Positions 17,452 to 26,584 of a stretch of DNA of 33,329 nt are shown here, piece by piece. The DNA is from Gemmatimonadales bacterium (GTDB taxonomy: Bacteria; Gemmatimonadota; Gemmatimonadetes; Gemmatimonadales; GWC2-71-9), in NCBI GenBank assembly GCA_025934955.1, contig JAICWE010000036.1, positions 1 through 33,329 of the forward strand, in the 5' to 3' direction. The first letter of the stretch is position 1; each line of letters starts with the position of its first letter. A model generated the notes under the pieces. That model saw only the letters and a program-made list of their open reading frames with translations, made no database searches and was not told where the DNA came from. The translations under genes were made by a program, and so were the position numbers.

Positions 17452-18693
17452 GTGCGGCTCCGGAGCATCTCCGAGGGCGCGTCGATGGCGGCCGCGTCGC
17501 TCCGGACCAACAAGCTCCGCTCGGCGCTCACGATTCTTGGCGTGGTGATCGGCGTGGCGACGGTGATGGCGGTCGCCTCGATCGTGCAGGGGATCCGGTC
17601 GCAGATCTTCAATGCGATCGAGGTGGCGGGCCCGCAGGTGTTCTACGTCATCCGCTTCTTCTCCTCGGTGCCGCTCAACCCCGACCGGCTGCCGTACGAG
17701 GTGCGCATCCGGCCGATCGTCTCGCCGGAGGACGCGGTCGCGGTGCGCCGGGTGCCGCAGGTGTCGTACGCGGCGCTCTGGGCGCAGGTGAACGTGCGGC
17801 TGGAGTACGAGGGCGAGCGGACCCAGATGATGATCGTCTACGCCGCCGATGACCGCTTCATGGAAATCGTCGGCGGCACGCTGCTCAGCGGGCGGCTGTT
17901 CACCCGCGGCGAGCAGGCGGCGGGCGACCGCGTCATCGTGCTGGAGAGCGACGTGGCGCGACACCTCTTCGGTCGGGTGGACCCCATCGGCGAGGTGGTA
18001 CGCGCCAACGGCAAGGCCTTCCGGGTGATCGGCGTCTACCAGCAGCCGGAGAACATCTTCCAGCCGCCGGGCCAGGCGATGGCAGGCGCGATCCCCTACC
18101 CGGCGGCGCGGGAGAACCTGCACTACGACGAGACCAACGCCCTGTTCATCGCGGTCAAGGCGCGGACCGGCGTGCCGGTGCCGGAGGCGCGCGATGCCGT
18201 CACCGTTGCGCTCCGGCGGGTGCGCAACCTCCGGCCCGGCACGCCGAACACCTTCGACCTGATGACCCAGGACCAGATCCTCGACGTCGTCGGCAAATTC
18301 ACCACGTACTTCTTCGTCGCGATGGTGGCGCTCTCCAGCGTGGCGCTCCTGGTGGGCGGGATCGGGGTGATGGCGATCATGATGGTGTCGGTCACCGACC
18401 GCACCCGCGAAATCGGCCTGCGGAAGGCGTTAGGCGCCACCCGCCGCGAGGTGCTGTGGCAGTTCCTCGTGGAGGCCGCGACCCTCACGCTCGCCGGCGG
18501 TCTGCTCGGGATCGTGCTGGGGCTGCTCGCGGGCGAGGCGGTGAAGGCGGTGTTCGGCTTTCACTCGGCGGTGCCGCTCTGGAGCGCCGTGCTGGCGACC
18601 GTCGTGAGCATCGGCATCGGGCTTATCTTCGGGCTGGTTCCGGCCAACCGCGCCGCGCGCATGGACCCCGTGGAGGCACTCCGACATGAATAG
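17452..18693 (+). CDS. MacB/FtsX-type ABC permease, class B copy 2
   Basis: The 413-residue permease starts at GTG 17452, with GGAG at 17444-17447; this start gives a length and N-terminus (RLRSISEGASMAAASLRTNK) matching the sister genes. A longer frame from 17365 lies inside the previous gene and is rejected. Class B signatures are RSALTILGVVIGVATVMAV, VGGIGVMAIMMVSV, DRTREIGLRKALGATRREV, LWQFLVEAATLTL and the end ARMDPVEALRHE. The periplasmic domain lacks the cysteine pair found in class B copy 1. With the gene at 16206 it forms the second permease pair. The last 8 bases overlap bshB1, tying thiol metabolism to the end of this operon. Confidence 0.92.
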   Translation: MRLRSISEGASMAAASLRTNKLRSALTILGVVIGVATVMAVASIVQGIRSQIFNAIEVAGPQVFYVIRFFSSVPLNPDRLPYEVRIRPIVSPEDAVAVRRVPQVSYAALWAQVNVRLEYEGERTQMMIVYAADDRFMEIVGGTLLSGRLFTRGEQAAGDRVIVLESDVARHLFGRVDPIGEVVRANGKAFRVIGVYQQPENIFQPPGQAMAGAIPYPAARENLHYDETNALFIAVKARTGVPVPEARDAVTVALRRVRNLRPGTPNTFDLMTQDQILDVVGKFTTYFFVAMVALSSVALLVGGIGVMAIMMVSVTDRTREIGLRKALGATRREVLWQFLVEAATLTLAGGLLGIVLGLLAGEAVKAVFGFHSAVPLWSAVLATVVSIGIGLIFGLVPANRAARMDPVEALRHE

Positions 18694-19405
18694 GGTGGAC
18701 ATCCTGGCGATCGCGGCGCACCGCGATGACGTCGAGCTCACCTGCGCCGGCGCCCTGATCCGCGCCGCCGACCAGGGCCATCGCACCGGCATCCTCGACC
18801 TCACCGCCGGCGAGAGCGGCACCCGCGGCAGCGCGGCGGAGCGCGGCGAGGAGGCGGAGCGCGCCGCGACGATCATGGGCGTGAGGGAGCGGCGGAACGC
18901 CGGGCTCCCCGACGCCCACCTCGCCAACAGCGAGGCGAACCGCAGGGTGCTGATCGAGCACATCCGGCACTTCGCACCGCGCGTGGTCATCCTCCCCTTC
19001 CCCGTGGGCCGCCACCCGGACCACCGCATTGCGTCGGAGCTGGCACGGGACGCCTGCTTTCTCGCCGGACTCGCGCGCTACGATGCGCCCGGCGAACCGC
19101 ACCGGCCGCACAAGCTGCTGTACGCCCTGGCGTACCGCGAAGACCCGGTGAAGCCGACGTTCGTCGTGAACATCAGCGAGCAGTTCGACCGGAAGCTGGC
19201 GGCCGTCCGCTGTTACGGCAGCCAGTTCGACGGTGCCAGGGCCGCGGGTGAGATCTTCCCAACCGGGCAGGACCTCTACTCCCTGGTCGAAACCCAGAAC
19301 GCGCATTACGGCTCGCTCATCCGCTGCCGCTACGGCGAGCCGTACTTCACCCACGAGACGATGCGGGTGGACGACGTGGTCGCGCTCCCCGTTGAGTCCA
19401 TGTAA
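18686..19405 (+). CDS. bshB1: Bacillithiol biosynthesis deacetylase BshB1 (LmbE/PIG-L family)
   Basis: The 239-residue zinc hydrolase is expected to remove the acetyl group from GlcNAc-malate, the second step of bacillithiol synthesis. The sequence shows the PIG-L metal motif AHRDDVEL (residues 11-18, ligands His12 and Asp15) and GRHPDH (109-113, ligand His113). GILDLTAGESGTRG (35-48) and a C-terminal EPYFTHETMRVDDVV segment are typical of BshB1 rather than general LmbE proteins. One oddity is Arg13 in place of the nearly invariant proline of AHPDD. GGAGG at 18672-18676 precedes ATG 18686, which overlaps the last permease gene by 8 bases. bshA and bshC are not in the window. Deacetylation of related mycothiol-type or other GlcNAc conjugates is an alternative. 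Confidence 0.87.
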   Translation: MNRVDILAIAAHRDDVELTCAGALIRAADQGHRTGILDLTAGESGTRGSAAERGEEAERAATIMGVRERRNAGLPDAHLANSEANRRVLIEHIRHFAPRVVILPFPVGRHPDHRIASELARDACFLAGLARYDAPGEPHRPHKLLYALAYREDPVKPTFVVNISEQFDRKLAAVRCYGSQFDGARAAGEIFPTGQDLYSLVETQNAHYGSLIRCRYGEPYFTHETMRVDDVVALPVESM

Positions 19406-19408
19406 TTT
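19403..19408 (+). promoter_or_regulatory. Possible leaderless -10 element (TAATTT) of the cysteine desulfurase gene
   Basis: TAATTT ends 7 bases before ATG 19416, and its TAA is also the stop codon of bshB1. No Shine-Dalgarno lies in the 10-base gap and no -35 element is visible. The AT-rich run is conspicuous in this GC-rich context, but the stop codon explains half of it. Confidence 0.3.
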
Positions 19409-19415
19409 TGGGCCC

Positions 19416-20591
19416 ATGAAGCCACCGGTCTATCTCGATCATTCCGCCACCACTCCGGTGCGCGCCGACGTGCTCGAGGCGATGCTGCCCTATCTCCGGG
19501 CCGAGGCGTTCGGCAACCCGTCGAGCGCGCACCGCTTCGGCCGCACCGCACGCGCCGGCCTGGAGCAGGCCAAGCGCGAGCTGGCCGGCGCGGTAGGCTG
19601 CGAGCCGAACCAGGTCATCTTCACCTCCGGCGGCACCGAGGCGGACAACCTCGGCATCGTCGGGGCGGCGCTCGCGGCCCGCGACCGCGGTGATCCGATG
19701 GTCGCGGCGGTGAGCGCCATCGAGCACAAGGCGATTCTCGCCGCCGCACACGCCGTCGTCCACTTCGGCGGGCGAGAGATCATCCTGCCGGTGGACGCCG
19801 ATGGCCAGCTCGTGCTCGACGCCCTCGAGCAGGCGCTCGCCGAGCGACCCGCGGTGGTGTCGGTGATGTGGGTGAACAACGAGGTCGGCGTGGTGCAGCC
19901 GGTCGCCGAAATCGCGGTGCGATGTCGCGCGGCGGGCGCCTGCTTCCACTGCGACGCGGTGCAGGCGTTCGGCAAGGTGCCCGTCTCGGTGAAGGACCTT
20001 CCCTGCACGCTCCTCACCATCTCCGGCCACAAGATCGGCGCGCCCAAGGGCATCGGCGCGCTGATCGTCCGCGACCGCAAGGCCGTCGAGGCGATCATCC
20101 ACGGCGGCGGCCAGCAGTACGGCATCCGGCCGGGCACCGAGAACGTGGCGGGCGCCGTGGCGCTCGGGCGCGCGGCGCAGCTCGCGGCCGAAGAGCAGCC
20201 GGCGGAGGCCGCGCGGCTCGAGCGACTCCGCGACGAGCTGGCGGCCGGTCTCCGCGCGGTCGTGAGCGACCTGATGATCACGGCCGAGGGCGGCCGGCGA
20301 GCACCGCACATCCTCAACGTCATCGTGCCGGGCGCCGACAGCGAGGCGCTGCTGATGCATCTCGACCTGGCGGGCGTCGCCGTATCGAGCGGCTCCGCCT
20401 GCTCCACCGGCGCCATTGAGCCGTCGCACGTGCTCACCGCGATGGGCGTCCCGCGCGACCTGGCGCTGGGCGCGCTGCGGTTCAGCCTGGGGCACGGCAG
20501 CACGGCGGCCGACGTCGAGCGCGCCATCGAGGTGTTCGGCAGCGTGGTGGGCAAGGTGCGCGCGCTTGCGGGAGTGCTGGGCCGTGCGTGA
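19416..20591 (+). CDS. Cysteine desulfurase (IscS/NifS family)
   Basis: The 391-residue pyridoxal-phosphate enzyme takes sulfur from cysteine as an enzyme-bound persulfide. [10 protein letters not shown] opens the protein, SAIEHKAIL supplies the substrate-side His (about residue 105), the PLP Schiff-base Lys is Lys206 in [12 protein letters not shown], and the persulfide Cys is Cys329 in SSGSACSTG, on the flexible loop. RPGTENV near 238 is also conserved. The start is ATG 19416; the longer frame from 19233 overlaps bshB1. Its 3' end overlaps mnmA by 8 bases, so it is probably the dedicated sulfur donor for tRNA thiolation, as YrvO is for MnmA in Bacillus subtilis. No iscU or other Fe-S assembly gene is adjacent, which argues against a primary Isc role. 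Confidence 0.93.
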   Translation: MKPPVYLDHSATTPVRADVLEAMLPYLRAEAFGNPSSAHRFGRTARAGLEQAKRELAGAVGCEPNQVIFTSGGTEADNLGIVGAALAARDRGDPMVAAVSAIEHKAILAAAHAVVHFGGREIILPVDADGQLVLDALEQALAERPAVVSVMWVNNEVGVVQPVAEIAVRCRAAGACFHCDAVQAFGKVPVSVKDLPCTLLTISGHKIGAPKGIGALIVRDRKAVEAIIHGGGQQYGIRPGTENVAGAVALGRAAQLAAEEQPAEAARLERLRDELAAGLRAVVSDLMITAEGGRRAPHILNVIVPGADSEALLMHLDLAGVAVSSGSACSTGAIEPSHVLTAMGVPRDLALGALRFSLGHGSTAADVERAIEVFGSVVGKVRALAGVLGRA

Positions 20592-21642
20592 TCGCGTGCT
20601 CGTGGCCATGTCGGGCGGGGTGGACAGCTCGGTCGCGGCGGCGCGGCTGGTCGAGCAGGGCTACGACGTGGTCGGCGCCACGATGAAGCTCTTCTGCTAC
20701 GGCGACGAGGTGCCCGACCGGCCGTGCTGCTCGCTCGACTCGATCGAGGACGCCCGCGCCGTCGCGCACCGGCTCGGCGTTCCGCACTACGTGCTCAACC
20801 TGGAAGACCGGTTCGACCTCCACGTCATCCGGAATTTCGTGAGCGAGTACAGCCGCGGCCGCACGCCGATTCCCTGCGTGCGCTGTAACTCCTTCACCAA
20901 GTTCCGCGATCTCCTCGCCCACGCCGATGCGCTCGACTGCCGCTACATCGCCACCGGGCACTATGCCGTGGCGCGCGACGGCCGGCTCTACCGTGGCCGC
21001 GACCGGACCAAGGACCAGAGCTATTTCCTGTGGGGCATCGACCGCTCGGTGGTGGCGCGGATGCTCACGCCGGTGGGCGAGATGAGCAAGCCGGAGACGC
21101 GCGCGTCGGCCCGCGCGCTGGGCCTGGTGACGGCGGACAAGCCGGAGTCGGTCGAGATCTGCTTCGTGCCGGATGACGACTACGTCGGCGTGCTGGAGCG
21201 ACACCTTCCCGCCGGCGCGCCGGCGCTCGCCCCCGGCCCGCTGGTGACCACGAGCGGCGAGGTCATCGGTGAGCACGACGGCTTCGCCCGGTTCACCGTC
21301 GGCCAGCGGCGCGGGCTCCCGGGGGGCGCGGACGAGCCGCGCTACGTCGTCGCGATCCGGCCCGAGACGCGCGAGGTGATCGTCGGATCGGCGGCGGAGC
21401 TGGCCGGGCACGCGGTGCGGCTGGAGGAGCTCAACTGGCTCGCGGCGCCGCTCGCCGAGGGGGACGTCTGCCAGGTGCAGCTTCGCTATCGCGCGCGCGC
21501 CGTGCCCGGCACCGTCGTCGCGGTGACGCCGACGACGATCGACCTGACCCTGGCGGAGCCGGTCCGCGCGATCGCCCCCGGGCAGTCCGGCGTGCTCTAC
21601 GCCGGGGACGAGCAGCTCCTCGGCGGCGGGGTGATCGCCTGA
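20584..21642 (+). CDS. mnmA: tRNA-specific 2-thiouridylase MnmA
   Basis: The 352-residue enzyme adenylates and thiolates U34 of tRNA-Lys, -Glu and -Gln (the s2U of mnm5s2U). The PP-loop motif is MSGGVDSS (about residues 9-16). [11 protein letters not shown] carries Cys98 and Cys101, and Cys193 sits in [10 protein letters not shown]; Cys101 and Cys193 correspond to the catalytic pair of the family. [21 protein letters not shown] and a C-terminal beta-barrel with GQSGVLY complete the picture. The start is GTG 20584, overlapping the upstream desulfurase stop; any earlier start in the frame lies in the desulfurase. The PIPC variant (instead of NPC/NPD) is a small departure from the usual motif. 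The overlap with the desulfurase supports direct sulfur transfer without intermediate Tus carriers. Confidence 0.95.
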   Translation: MRDRVLVAMSGGVDSSVAAARLVEQGYDVVGATMKLFCYGDEVPDRPCCSLDSIEDARAVAHRLGVPHYVLNLEDRFDLHVIRNFVSEYSRGRTPIPCVRCNSFTKFRDLLAHADALDCRYIATGHYAVARDGRLYRGRDRTKDQSYFLWGIDRSVVARMLTPVGEMSKPETRASARALGLVTADKPESVEICFVPDDDYVGVLERHLPAGAPALAPGPLVTTSGEVIGEHDGFARFTVGQRRGLPGGADEPRYVVAIRPETREVIVGSAAELAGHAVRLEELNWLAAPLAEGDVCQVQLRYRARAVPGTVVAVTPTTIDLTLAEPVRAIAPGQSGVLYAGDEQLLGGGVIA

Positions 21643-21688
21643 GGCGAACCCGTCCCGGCGGCATGCGTTTTCTCATTCCTTCGTCTCG

Positions 21689-23767
21689 ATGACAACTCAG
21701 TCATGTCGCACCCGGCGGTCCGCCGCCGGCACGATCACGCCTGCGCTCCTGCGCGTCCTCGCGTCCCTGCTCGCGGGCATCGTGACCGCGAGCCCCGCGG
21801 CGGCGCAGGCTTCGGCGCGCCACGCCATCACCGTCGACGACTTCCTCGCGCTCAAGACCGTCGGCGATCCGCAGCTCTCACCCGACGGCGAGACGGTGGC
21901 GTTCACCGTCACCGCGCCATCGCTGGAGGACAACCGGAACGTCTCGCGCATCTGGGTGCTGCCGGCCGCCGGCGGCGACGCAAAGGCGCTGACCAGCGGC
22001 GCCGGCAGCGACCGCGCGCCCCGCTGGGCGCCGGACGGAAAGACCGTCGCGTTCATCTCCACCCGTGACGGCACGCCCGAGGTGTACCGCGTCAACCTCT
22101 CGGGCGGCGAGCCGAGCAAGCTGACGACGATTCCCTCCGGCGTCTTGGACTTCATGTACGGGCGGGATGGCAAGTCACTCTACGTCGTGGCCGACACGAA
22201 GTGGCCCGGCGTGCAGGAGGTGGACCGCCGGAGCGGCGAGTACCCCACCGACGCGAGGATCTGGACCAACCTCTTCTACCGGCACTGGAACGAGTGGCGG
22301 GTGGGCACGCGGCAGCACCTCTTCCGGGTGACGCTCCCGGACGGCCGCTCGACCGATCTCACGCCGATCGACCGCGACGTGCCGACGATCGCGTTAGGCG
22401 GAGCCGACCTCGCCAGCTCCTCGCTCGGCACCGAGATCGCGACAGTGTACAACAGCGACTCGTCGGTCGCGACGAGCACCAACAACGACATCTTCGTGAT
22501 GGGCCCCGACGGCGGCGGGCGCCAGCCGATCACCACCAACCCGGCCAACGACCACAGCCCGGCCTACTCGCCCGACAGCCGCTACATCGCGTATCTCGCG
22601 ACCGAGATTCCCGGCTTCGAGTCGGACCGCCAGCAGATCGTGCTGTACGAGCGCGCCACCGGCCGCCGGCTGCCGATCACGTCGTCCTGGAAGCTGAGCG
22701 TCAGCGCGATCACCTGGATGCCGGACAGCCGCTCGCTGATCGCGGAGGTCGAGGACCGGGGCGAGTGCGTGCTCTACGCCGTCGAGGTGCCCACCGGCCG
22801 GCTCACCCGGCTGCTCGGCGGCGGCAGCAATACCGCGGTGCAGGTCTCGCCCCGGGGCGACTTCTTCATCTATCTGCATCAGGCCGCGAATCAGCCGCCC
22901 GAGATCTACCGCAGCGACGCGAGCGGCCGCGGCGCACGACCGCTCACCCGCGTCAACGCCGCGCTGCTCGCGAAACTCGAGCTCACGCCGGCCGAGCCGT
23001 TCGGCTTCGTCGGCGCGGCCGGCGATTCGGTGTTCGGCTGGCTGCTCAAGCCGCCGGGGTTCCGCGCGGGAAAGACGTATCCGTTGGTGTACGTGATCCA
23101 CGGCGGGCCGCAGGGGGCGTGGCTGGACGAGTGGCATCAGCGCTGGAACTACGCGCTGTTCGCGTCCCGCGGCTACGTCGTCGCCGCCGTGAATTTCCAC
23201 GGCTCGACCGGCTACGGCCAGAGCTTCACCAACAGCATCTCGCGCAACTGGGGCGGGCTTCCGTACGAGGACCTGATGAAGGGGCTCGACTACCTGGGCG
23301 AGCAACCGTTCGTCGACACGACCAGGATCGGCGCGGCCGGCGGCTCCTACGGCGGCTACATGATCTACTGGATGGCGGGGCACACCAACCGCTTCAGGAC
23401 GCTGGTGGCGCACGACGGCATCTTCAACCCGCTCTCGTTCACCGGCTCGACCGAGGAGCTGTGGTTTCCGACTCACGAGTTCGGCGGCACGCCGCTCGCG
23501 CCGGGCGCGCGCGCGCTGATGGAGAAGTGGTCGCCCGCGAACTTCACCGGCAACTGGCAAACGCCGATGCTGGTGGTTCACTCCCAGAACGACTACCGCG
23601 TGGACCTCTCGGAGGGGCTCCAGGCGTTCACCGCGCTCAAGCTGCGGGGCGTGCCGGGGAAGTTCCTCTACTTTCCGGACGAGTTTCACTTCGTGGTCAA
23701 GCCGCGCAACCGGCGGCTGTGGTGGGGCACGGTGCTCGACTGGCTGGACGAATGGCTCAAGCGTTAG
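21689..23767 (+). CDS. Secreted S9 family (prolyl oligopeptidase / acylaminoacyl-type) peptidase
   Basis: The 692-residue serine peptidase has an N-terminal export signal (hydrophobic segment about residues 20-37 ending ASPAAAQ), so it probably works in the periplasm. A WD40-like/TolB-type beta-propeller follows (repeated motifs such as PQLSPDGETVAFT, PRWAPDGKTVAFIS, PAYSPDSRYIAYL), then an alpha/beta-hydrolase domain from about residue 430. The catalytic triad is Ser553 in GGSYGGYM, Asp635 in SQNDYRVD and His667 in DEFHFVVKP. The order and motifs match the S9C dipeptidyl/acylaminoacyl peptidases that release short peptides from N-termini. The 46-base gap from mnmA contains no clear promoter. 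Substrate specificity cannot be read from sequence. It probably serves peptide scavenging. Confidence 0.92.
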   Translation: MTTQSCRTRRSAAGTITPALLRVLASLLAGIVTASPAAAQASARHAITVDDFLALKTVGDPQLSPDGETVAFTVTAPSLEDNRNVSRIWVLPAAGGDAKALTSGAGSDRAPRWAPDGKTVAFISTRDGTPEVYRVNLSGGEPSKLTTIPSGVLDFMYGRDGKSLYVVADTKWPGVQEVDRRSGEYPTDARIWTNLFYRHWNEWRVGTRQHLFRVTLPDGRSTDLTPIDRDVPTIALGGADLASSSLGTEIATVYNSDSSVATSTNNDIFVMGPDGGGRQPITTNPANDHSPAYSPDSRYIAYLATEIPGFESDRQQIVLYERATGRRLPITSSWKLSVSAITWMPDSRSLIAEVEDRGECVLYAVEVPTGRLTRLLGGGSNTAVQVSPRGDFFIYLHQAANQPPEIYRSDASGRGARPLTRVNAALLAKLELTPAEPFGFVGAAGDSVFGWLLKPPGFRAGKTYPLVYVIHGGPQGAWLDEWHQRWNYALFASRGYVVAAVNFHGSTGYGQSFTNSISRNWGGLPYEDLMKGLDYLGEQPFVDTTRIGAAGGSYGGYMIYWMAGHTNRFRTLVAHDGIFNPLSFTGSTEELWFPTHEFGGTPLAPGARALMEKWSPANFTGNWQTPMLVVHSQNDYRVDLSEGLQAFTALKLRGVPGKFLYFPDEFHFVVKPRNRRLWWGTVLDWLDEWLKR

Positions 23768-23806
23768 GTTGCACGTGACGACGACCGCCCCGATCCGGAG
23801 ACCCCG

Positions 23807-24178
23807 ATGCGCCTGATCGTCCGCTGGCTGGTGAACATGGCCGCGCTGTTCGTGGCGGTGAGTCTGCTGCCGGGGCTCCACTTCACCGGAACGATCGCGC
23901 AGTTCGCCGCGGTCGCCGCGGTGTTCGGCCTGGTGAACGCGCTGCTCCGACCGATCCTTGCCATCCTGAGCTGCCCGCTCATCGTCCTCACGCTCGGCCT
24001 GTTCACCCTGGTACTGAACGGGGCGATGCTGCTCGCCACCGCGTGGCTCTCCGGCCGCTGGCACCTCGGCTTCCGGGTGGACGGCTGGTGGGCCGCGATC
24101 CTGGGCGGACTGGTCGTGGGCCTGGTGAGCACCGTGCTCACGCTGTTCGTGGGAGAGCGACGGGAGCGGGCGGAGTGA
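23807..24178 (+). CDS. YvlD / phage-holin-family-4-like membrane protein
   Basis: The 123-residue protein is almost entirely hydrophobic, with four predicted transmembrane helices (about residues 4-22, 28-50, 55-77 and 92-113). It has the family pattern GLVNALLRPIL followed by ILSCPLIVLTLGLFTLVLNGAML, as in YvlD/holin-4 superfamily-III proteins. These are chromosomal membrane proteins of unclear function; no lysin or phage gene is nearby, so a lytic role is unlikely. GGAG about 8 bases before ATG 23807 supports the start. ppk1 follows after 20 bases, so the two may be co-transcribed, but a functional link is not shown by sequence. Confidence 0.85.
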   Translation: MRLIVRWLVNMAALFVAVSLLPGLHFTGTIAQFAAVAAVFGLVNALLRPILAILSCPLIVLTLGLFTLVLNGAMLLATAWLSGRWHLGFRVDGWWAAILGGLVVGLVSTVLTLFVGERRERAE

Positions 24179-24186
24179 TCCGGCCG

Positions 24187-24192
24187 TAGATT
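24187..24192 (+). promoter_or_regulatory. Possible leaderless -10 element (TAGATT) of ppk1
   Basis: TAGATT ends 6 bases before the GTG start of ppk1 (24199), in the 20-base gap after the YvlD-like gene. No Shine-Dalgarno is visible and no -35 hexamer is seen. The same hexamer at almost the same distance precedes arfB at the left edge. Confidence 0.35.
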
Positions 24193-24198
24193 CCGGGT

Positions 24199-26325
24199 GT
24201 GACCGACCTCCACATCCCCACCGACCGCCTGGCTCCGCCCGACTTCCGGCAGCCCACGCTCTACCTCAACCGCGAGCTGTCGTGGCTCGAGTTCAACCGC
24301 CGCGTGCTGCACGAGGCGGTGGACCGCCGGACGCCGCTGCTGGAACGGGTGAAGTTTCTCGGCATCTTCGCCAGCAACCTCGACGAGTTCTTCCAGGTGC
24401 GCGTCGCCGGGCTCAAGCGACAGGTGGCGGTGGGCTACACCGAGCGCACGGCCGACGGCATGACGGCGGAGGAGCAGCTCCGTCAGATCGCCGCGGCGGT
24501 TCGCGAGCTCCAGCGGGTGCAGTACGAGACGCTGCAGGACGATGTCCTCCCGGCGCTGGAGCAGCGGGGTGTCCGGATCGCGCTCGGCACCCAGGACCTC
24601 GGGCGCGAGGAGCGGGCCCACCTCGACCGCTACTTCGAGACCAACGTCTTCCCCGTGCTCACGCCGCTCGCGGTGGATCCCGGTCATCCGTTTCCCTACA
24701 TCTCGAACCTGAGTCTCTCGCTCGCGGTGGTGCTGCGGGGCGCCGACGGCGAGGAGCGCTTCGCGCGGGTGAAGGTGCCGAAGATCCTGCCGCGGTGGGT
24801 GCCGCTGCTGGCGCCCAACTCGTTCGTGCCGCTGGAAGAGGTGATCGGCGCCAATCTCGAGGCGCTCTTCCCCGGTATCGAGATCCTCGGCTGGCACACC
24901 TTCCGGATCACCCGCAACACCGATCTTCAGATCGATGCCGATGAGGACTCGGAAGACCTGCTCAGTCTGATCCAGGAAGAGGTGCGCAACCGCCGCTTTG
25001 CCGAGGTGGTCCGCCTGGAGGTGAGCGCGTCGATGCCGACGGCGCTACGCCAGCTGCTGCTCGCCGAGTTCAGCGACGAGCAGGAGGCGCCGGCGCGGCC
25101 GCTCACGCCGGATGACCTCTATGCCGTGAACGGTCTCCAGGACACCGCCGACCTGCTCACGCTCTCGGCGCTCGATCTCCCGGAGCTCAAGGACCCGCCC
25201 TTCTACCCGGCCACGTCGCCGCGGCTCCTCAACCGCAACATCTTCGACGCGATCCGCGAAGGCGACATCCTGGTGCATCACCCGTACGACAGCTTCTCGA
25301 CCTCGGTCGAGCGCTTCATGCAGACGGCGGCGGACGATCCGGACGTGCTCGCGATCAAGCTCACGCTCTACCGCACCGGCGGCGACGCTGCACTCGCGCG
25401 GATCCTGGCGCATGCCGCCGAGCGGGGGAAGCAGGTGGCGGTGCTGATCGAGCTGCAGGCCCGGTTCGACGAGGAGAGCAACATCATCTGGGCCCAGCGG
25501 CTGGAAGACGTCGGCGTGCACGTGAGCTACGGCGTGCCCGGGCTCAAGACCCACGCGAAGGTCTGCCTGGTGGTGCGGCGCGAGGGCGACACCATCCGGC
25601 GCTACGTGCACGTCGGCACCGGCAACTACAACCCGAAGACGGCGCGGGGCTACACCGACTTCGGCCTGTTCACCGTCAACGCCGATCTCGGCGCCGATCT
25701 CACCGACCTCTTCAATGTGCTCACCGGTTTCGCCCAGCCGGCGGGGTATCGGCGGCTCCTCGTGGCACCGCGGTTCATGCGCGAGGCGTTCCTCCAGATG
25801 ATCCGGCGGGAGATCCAGCACGTCCGGGCCGGCGGCACCGGCCGCATTCTCGCCAAGATGAACGCGCTGGTGGACCCCGATCTCATCGCCGCCCTGTACG
25901 AGGCGTCGGAAGCCGGCGTGCAGATCGATCTCATCGTGCGCGGCGTCTGCTGTCTCCGCCCCGGACTTGCCGGCATCAGCGAGAACATCCGCGTCATCAG
26001 CATCGTGGGCCGGTTTCTGGAGCACTCGCGCGCGTTCTACTTCCTCAACGGCGGGAAGGAGGAGGTGTACATCGGCAGCGCCGACTGGATGCCGCGCAAC
26101 TTCGAGCGGCGCATCGAGGCGGTGGCGCCGATCCTCGACCCGGCGCACCGCACTGCGCTCCGCGGTCTGCTGGAGCTGATGTGGGACGACAACCGGCAGG
26201 GCTGGGAGCTTCGATCCGACGGGAGCTACGTGCAGCGGCAGCCGCCCGCGCCGGAGCTGGAGCGGGCGACGCAGCGAATCCTGATCGAGCACAGCAAGGC
26301 GGCGATGGTCGCCCCGCTCGCCTGA
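24199..26325 (+). CDS. ppk1: Polyphosphate kinase 1
   Basis: The 708-residue enzyme polymerises the gamma-phosphate of ATP into inorganic polyphosphate, usually at the membrane. The N-terminal domain opens with LYLNRELSWLEFNRRVL (about residues 21-37) and FLGIFASNLDEFF. Two phospholipase-D-like halves follow: the autophosphorylated His452 lies in LKTHAKVCLV, followed by HVGTGNYNPKTARGYTD, and the second conserved His609 is in FLEHSRAFYF. The 157-residue spacing equals that between E. coli His435 and His592. ELQARFDEESNI and SADWMPRNFERRIE are also family motifs. The GTG start is chosen from the family-like N-terminus. No ppx gene is adjacent. It is convergent with a small membrane protein gene, with a hairpin in between. 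Confidence 0.96.
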   Translation: MTDLHIPTDRLAPPDFRQPTLYLNRELSWLEFNRRVLHEAVDRRTPLLERVKFLGIFASNLDEFFQVRVAGLKRQVAVGYTERTADGMTAEEQLRQIAAAVRELQRVQYETLQDDVLPALEQRGVRIALGTQDLGREERAHLDRYFETNVFPVLTPLAVDPGHPFPYISNLSLSLAVVLRGADGEERFARVKVPKILPRWVPLLAPNSFVPLEEVIGANLEALFPGIEILGWHTFRITRNTDLQIDADEDSEDLLSLIQEEVRNRRFAEVVRLEVSASMPTALRQLLLAEFSDEQEAPARPLTPDDLYAVNGLQDTADLLTLSALDLPELKDPPFYPATSPRLLNRNIFDAIREGDILVHHPYDSFSTSVERFMQTAADDPDVLAIKLTLYRTGGDAALARILAHAAERGKQVAVLIELQARFDEESNIIWAQRLEDVGVHVSYGVPGLKTHAKVCLVVRREGDTIRRYVHVGTGNYNPKTARGYTDFGLFTVNADLGADLTDLFNVLTGFAQPAGYRRLLVAPRFMREAFLQMIRREIQHVRAGGTGRILAKMNALVDPDLIAALYEASEAGVQIDLIVRGVCCLRPGLAGISENIRVISIVGRFLEHSRAFYFLNGGKEEVYIGSADWMPRNFERRIEAVAPILDPAHRTALRGLLELMWDDNRQGWELRSDGSYVQRQPPAPELERATQRILIEHSKAAMVAPLA

Positions 26326-26336
26326 CGGCTCCGAGC

Positions 26337-26366
26337 CGCGGCGCCGCGATCAGCTGCGGCGCTGCG
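26337..26366. terminator. Hairpin between convergent ppk1 and the small membrane protein gene
   Basis: Bases 26337-26347 pair with 26356-26366 to give an 11-bp stem with one G-T wobble and an 8-base loop. It starts 11 bases after the ppk1 stop, and the loop holds the stop codon of the convergent gene at 26350. Position suggests a shared terminator; no T-tract follows. Confidence 0.45.
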
Positions 26367-26565
26367 CTCCCGCGACGATCAGCACCAGTCCCACGACCAG
26401 CGCGGCGCCGCCGGCCCAGGCCGGCACCGCCTTCTGCTCCGACACCGTCGCTTCGATCGAGCCGACCTTGAGCACGTCGTGCTTCGAGGTGTAGCTCAGG
26501 CCTCGCACCAGCACGAACCCGCCGAGCAGCGCCAGCACGATGCCGATCAGAACCAGCGGTCGCAT
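26350..26565 (-). CDS. Small two-helix membrane protein of unknown function
   Basis: The 71-residue product has two transmembrane helices (about residues 4-24 and 48-66) joined by a short, charged extracytoplasmic or cytoplasmic loop containing SKHDVLKVGSIEATVSEQK. The size and layout resemble several small DUF membrane families (for example DUF3185-like), but I cannot assign one securely. GGAG 8 bases before ATG 26565 supports the start. It lies 45 bases downstream of dnaJ on the same strand and may be the last gene of that transcript. No function can be inferred. Confidence 0.7.
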   Translation of the reverse strand: MRPLVLIGIVLALLGGFVLVRGLSYTSKHDVLKVGSIEATVSEQKAVPAWAGGAALVVGLVLIVAGAQRRS

Positions 26566-26584
26566 GGGAATCTCCGGTAAGGTC

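Noticed and set aside
21635-21647. 5-bp hairpin around the mnmA stop codon as a terminator
   Set aside because: TCGCC/GGCGA with a 3-base loop is too short to distinguish from chance in this composition.
23807-24178. Phage remnant suggested by the holin-like protein
   Set aside because: The YvlD/holin-4 family is common on chromosomes, and there is no lysin, integrase or other phage gene nearby.
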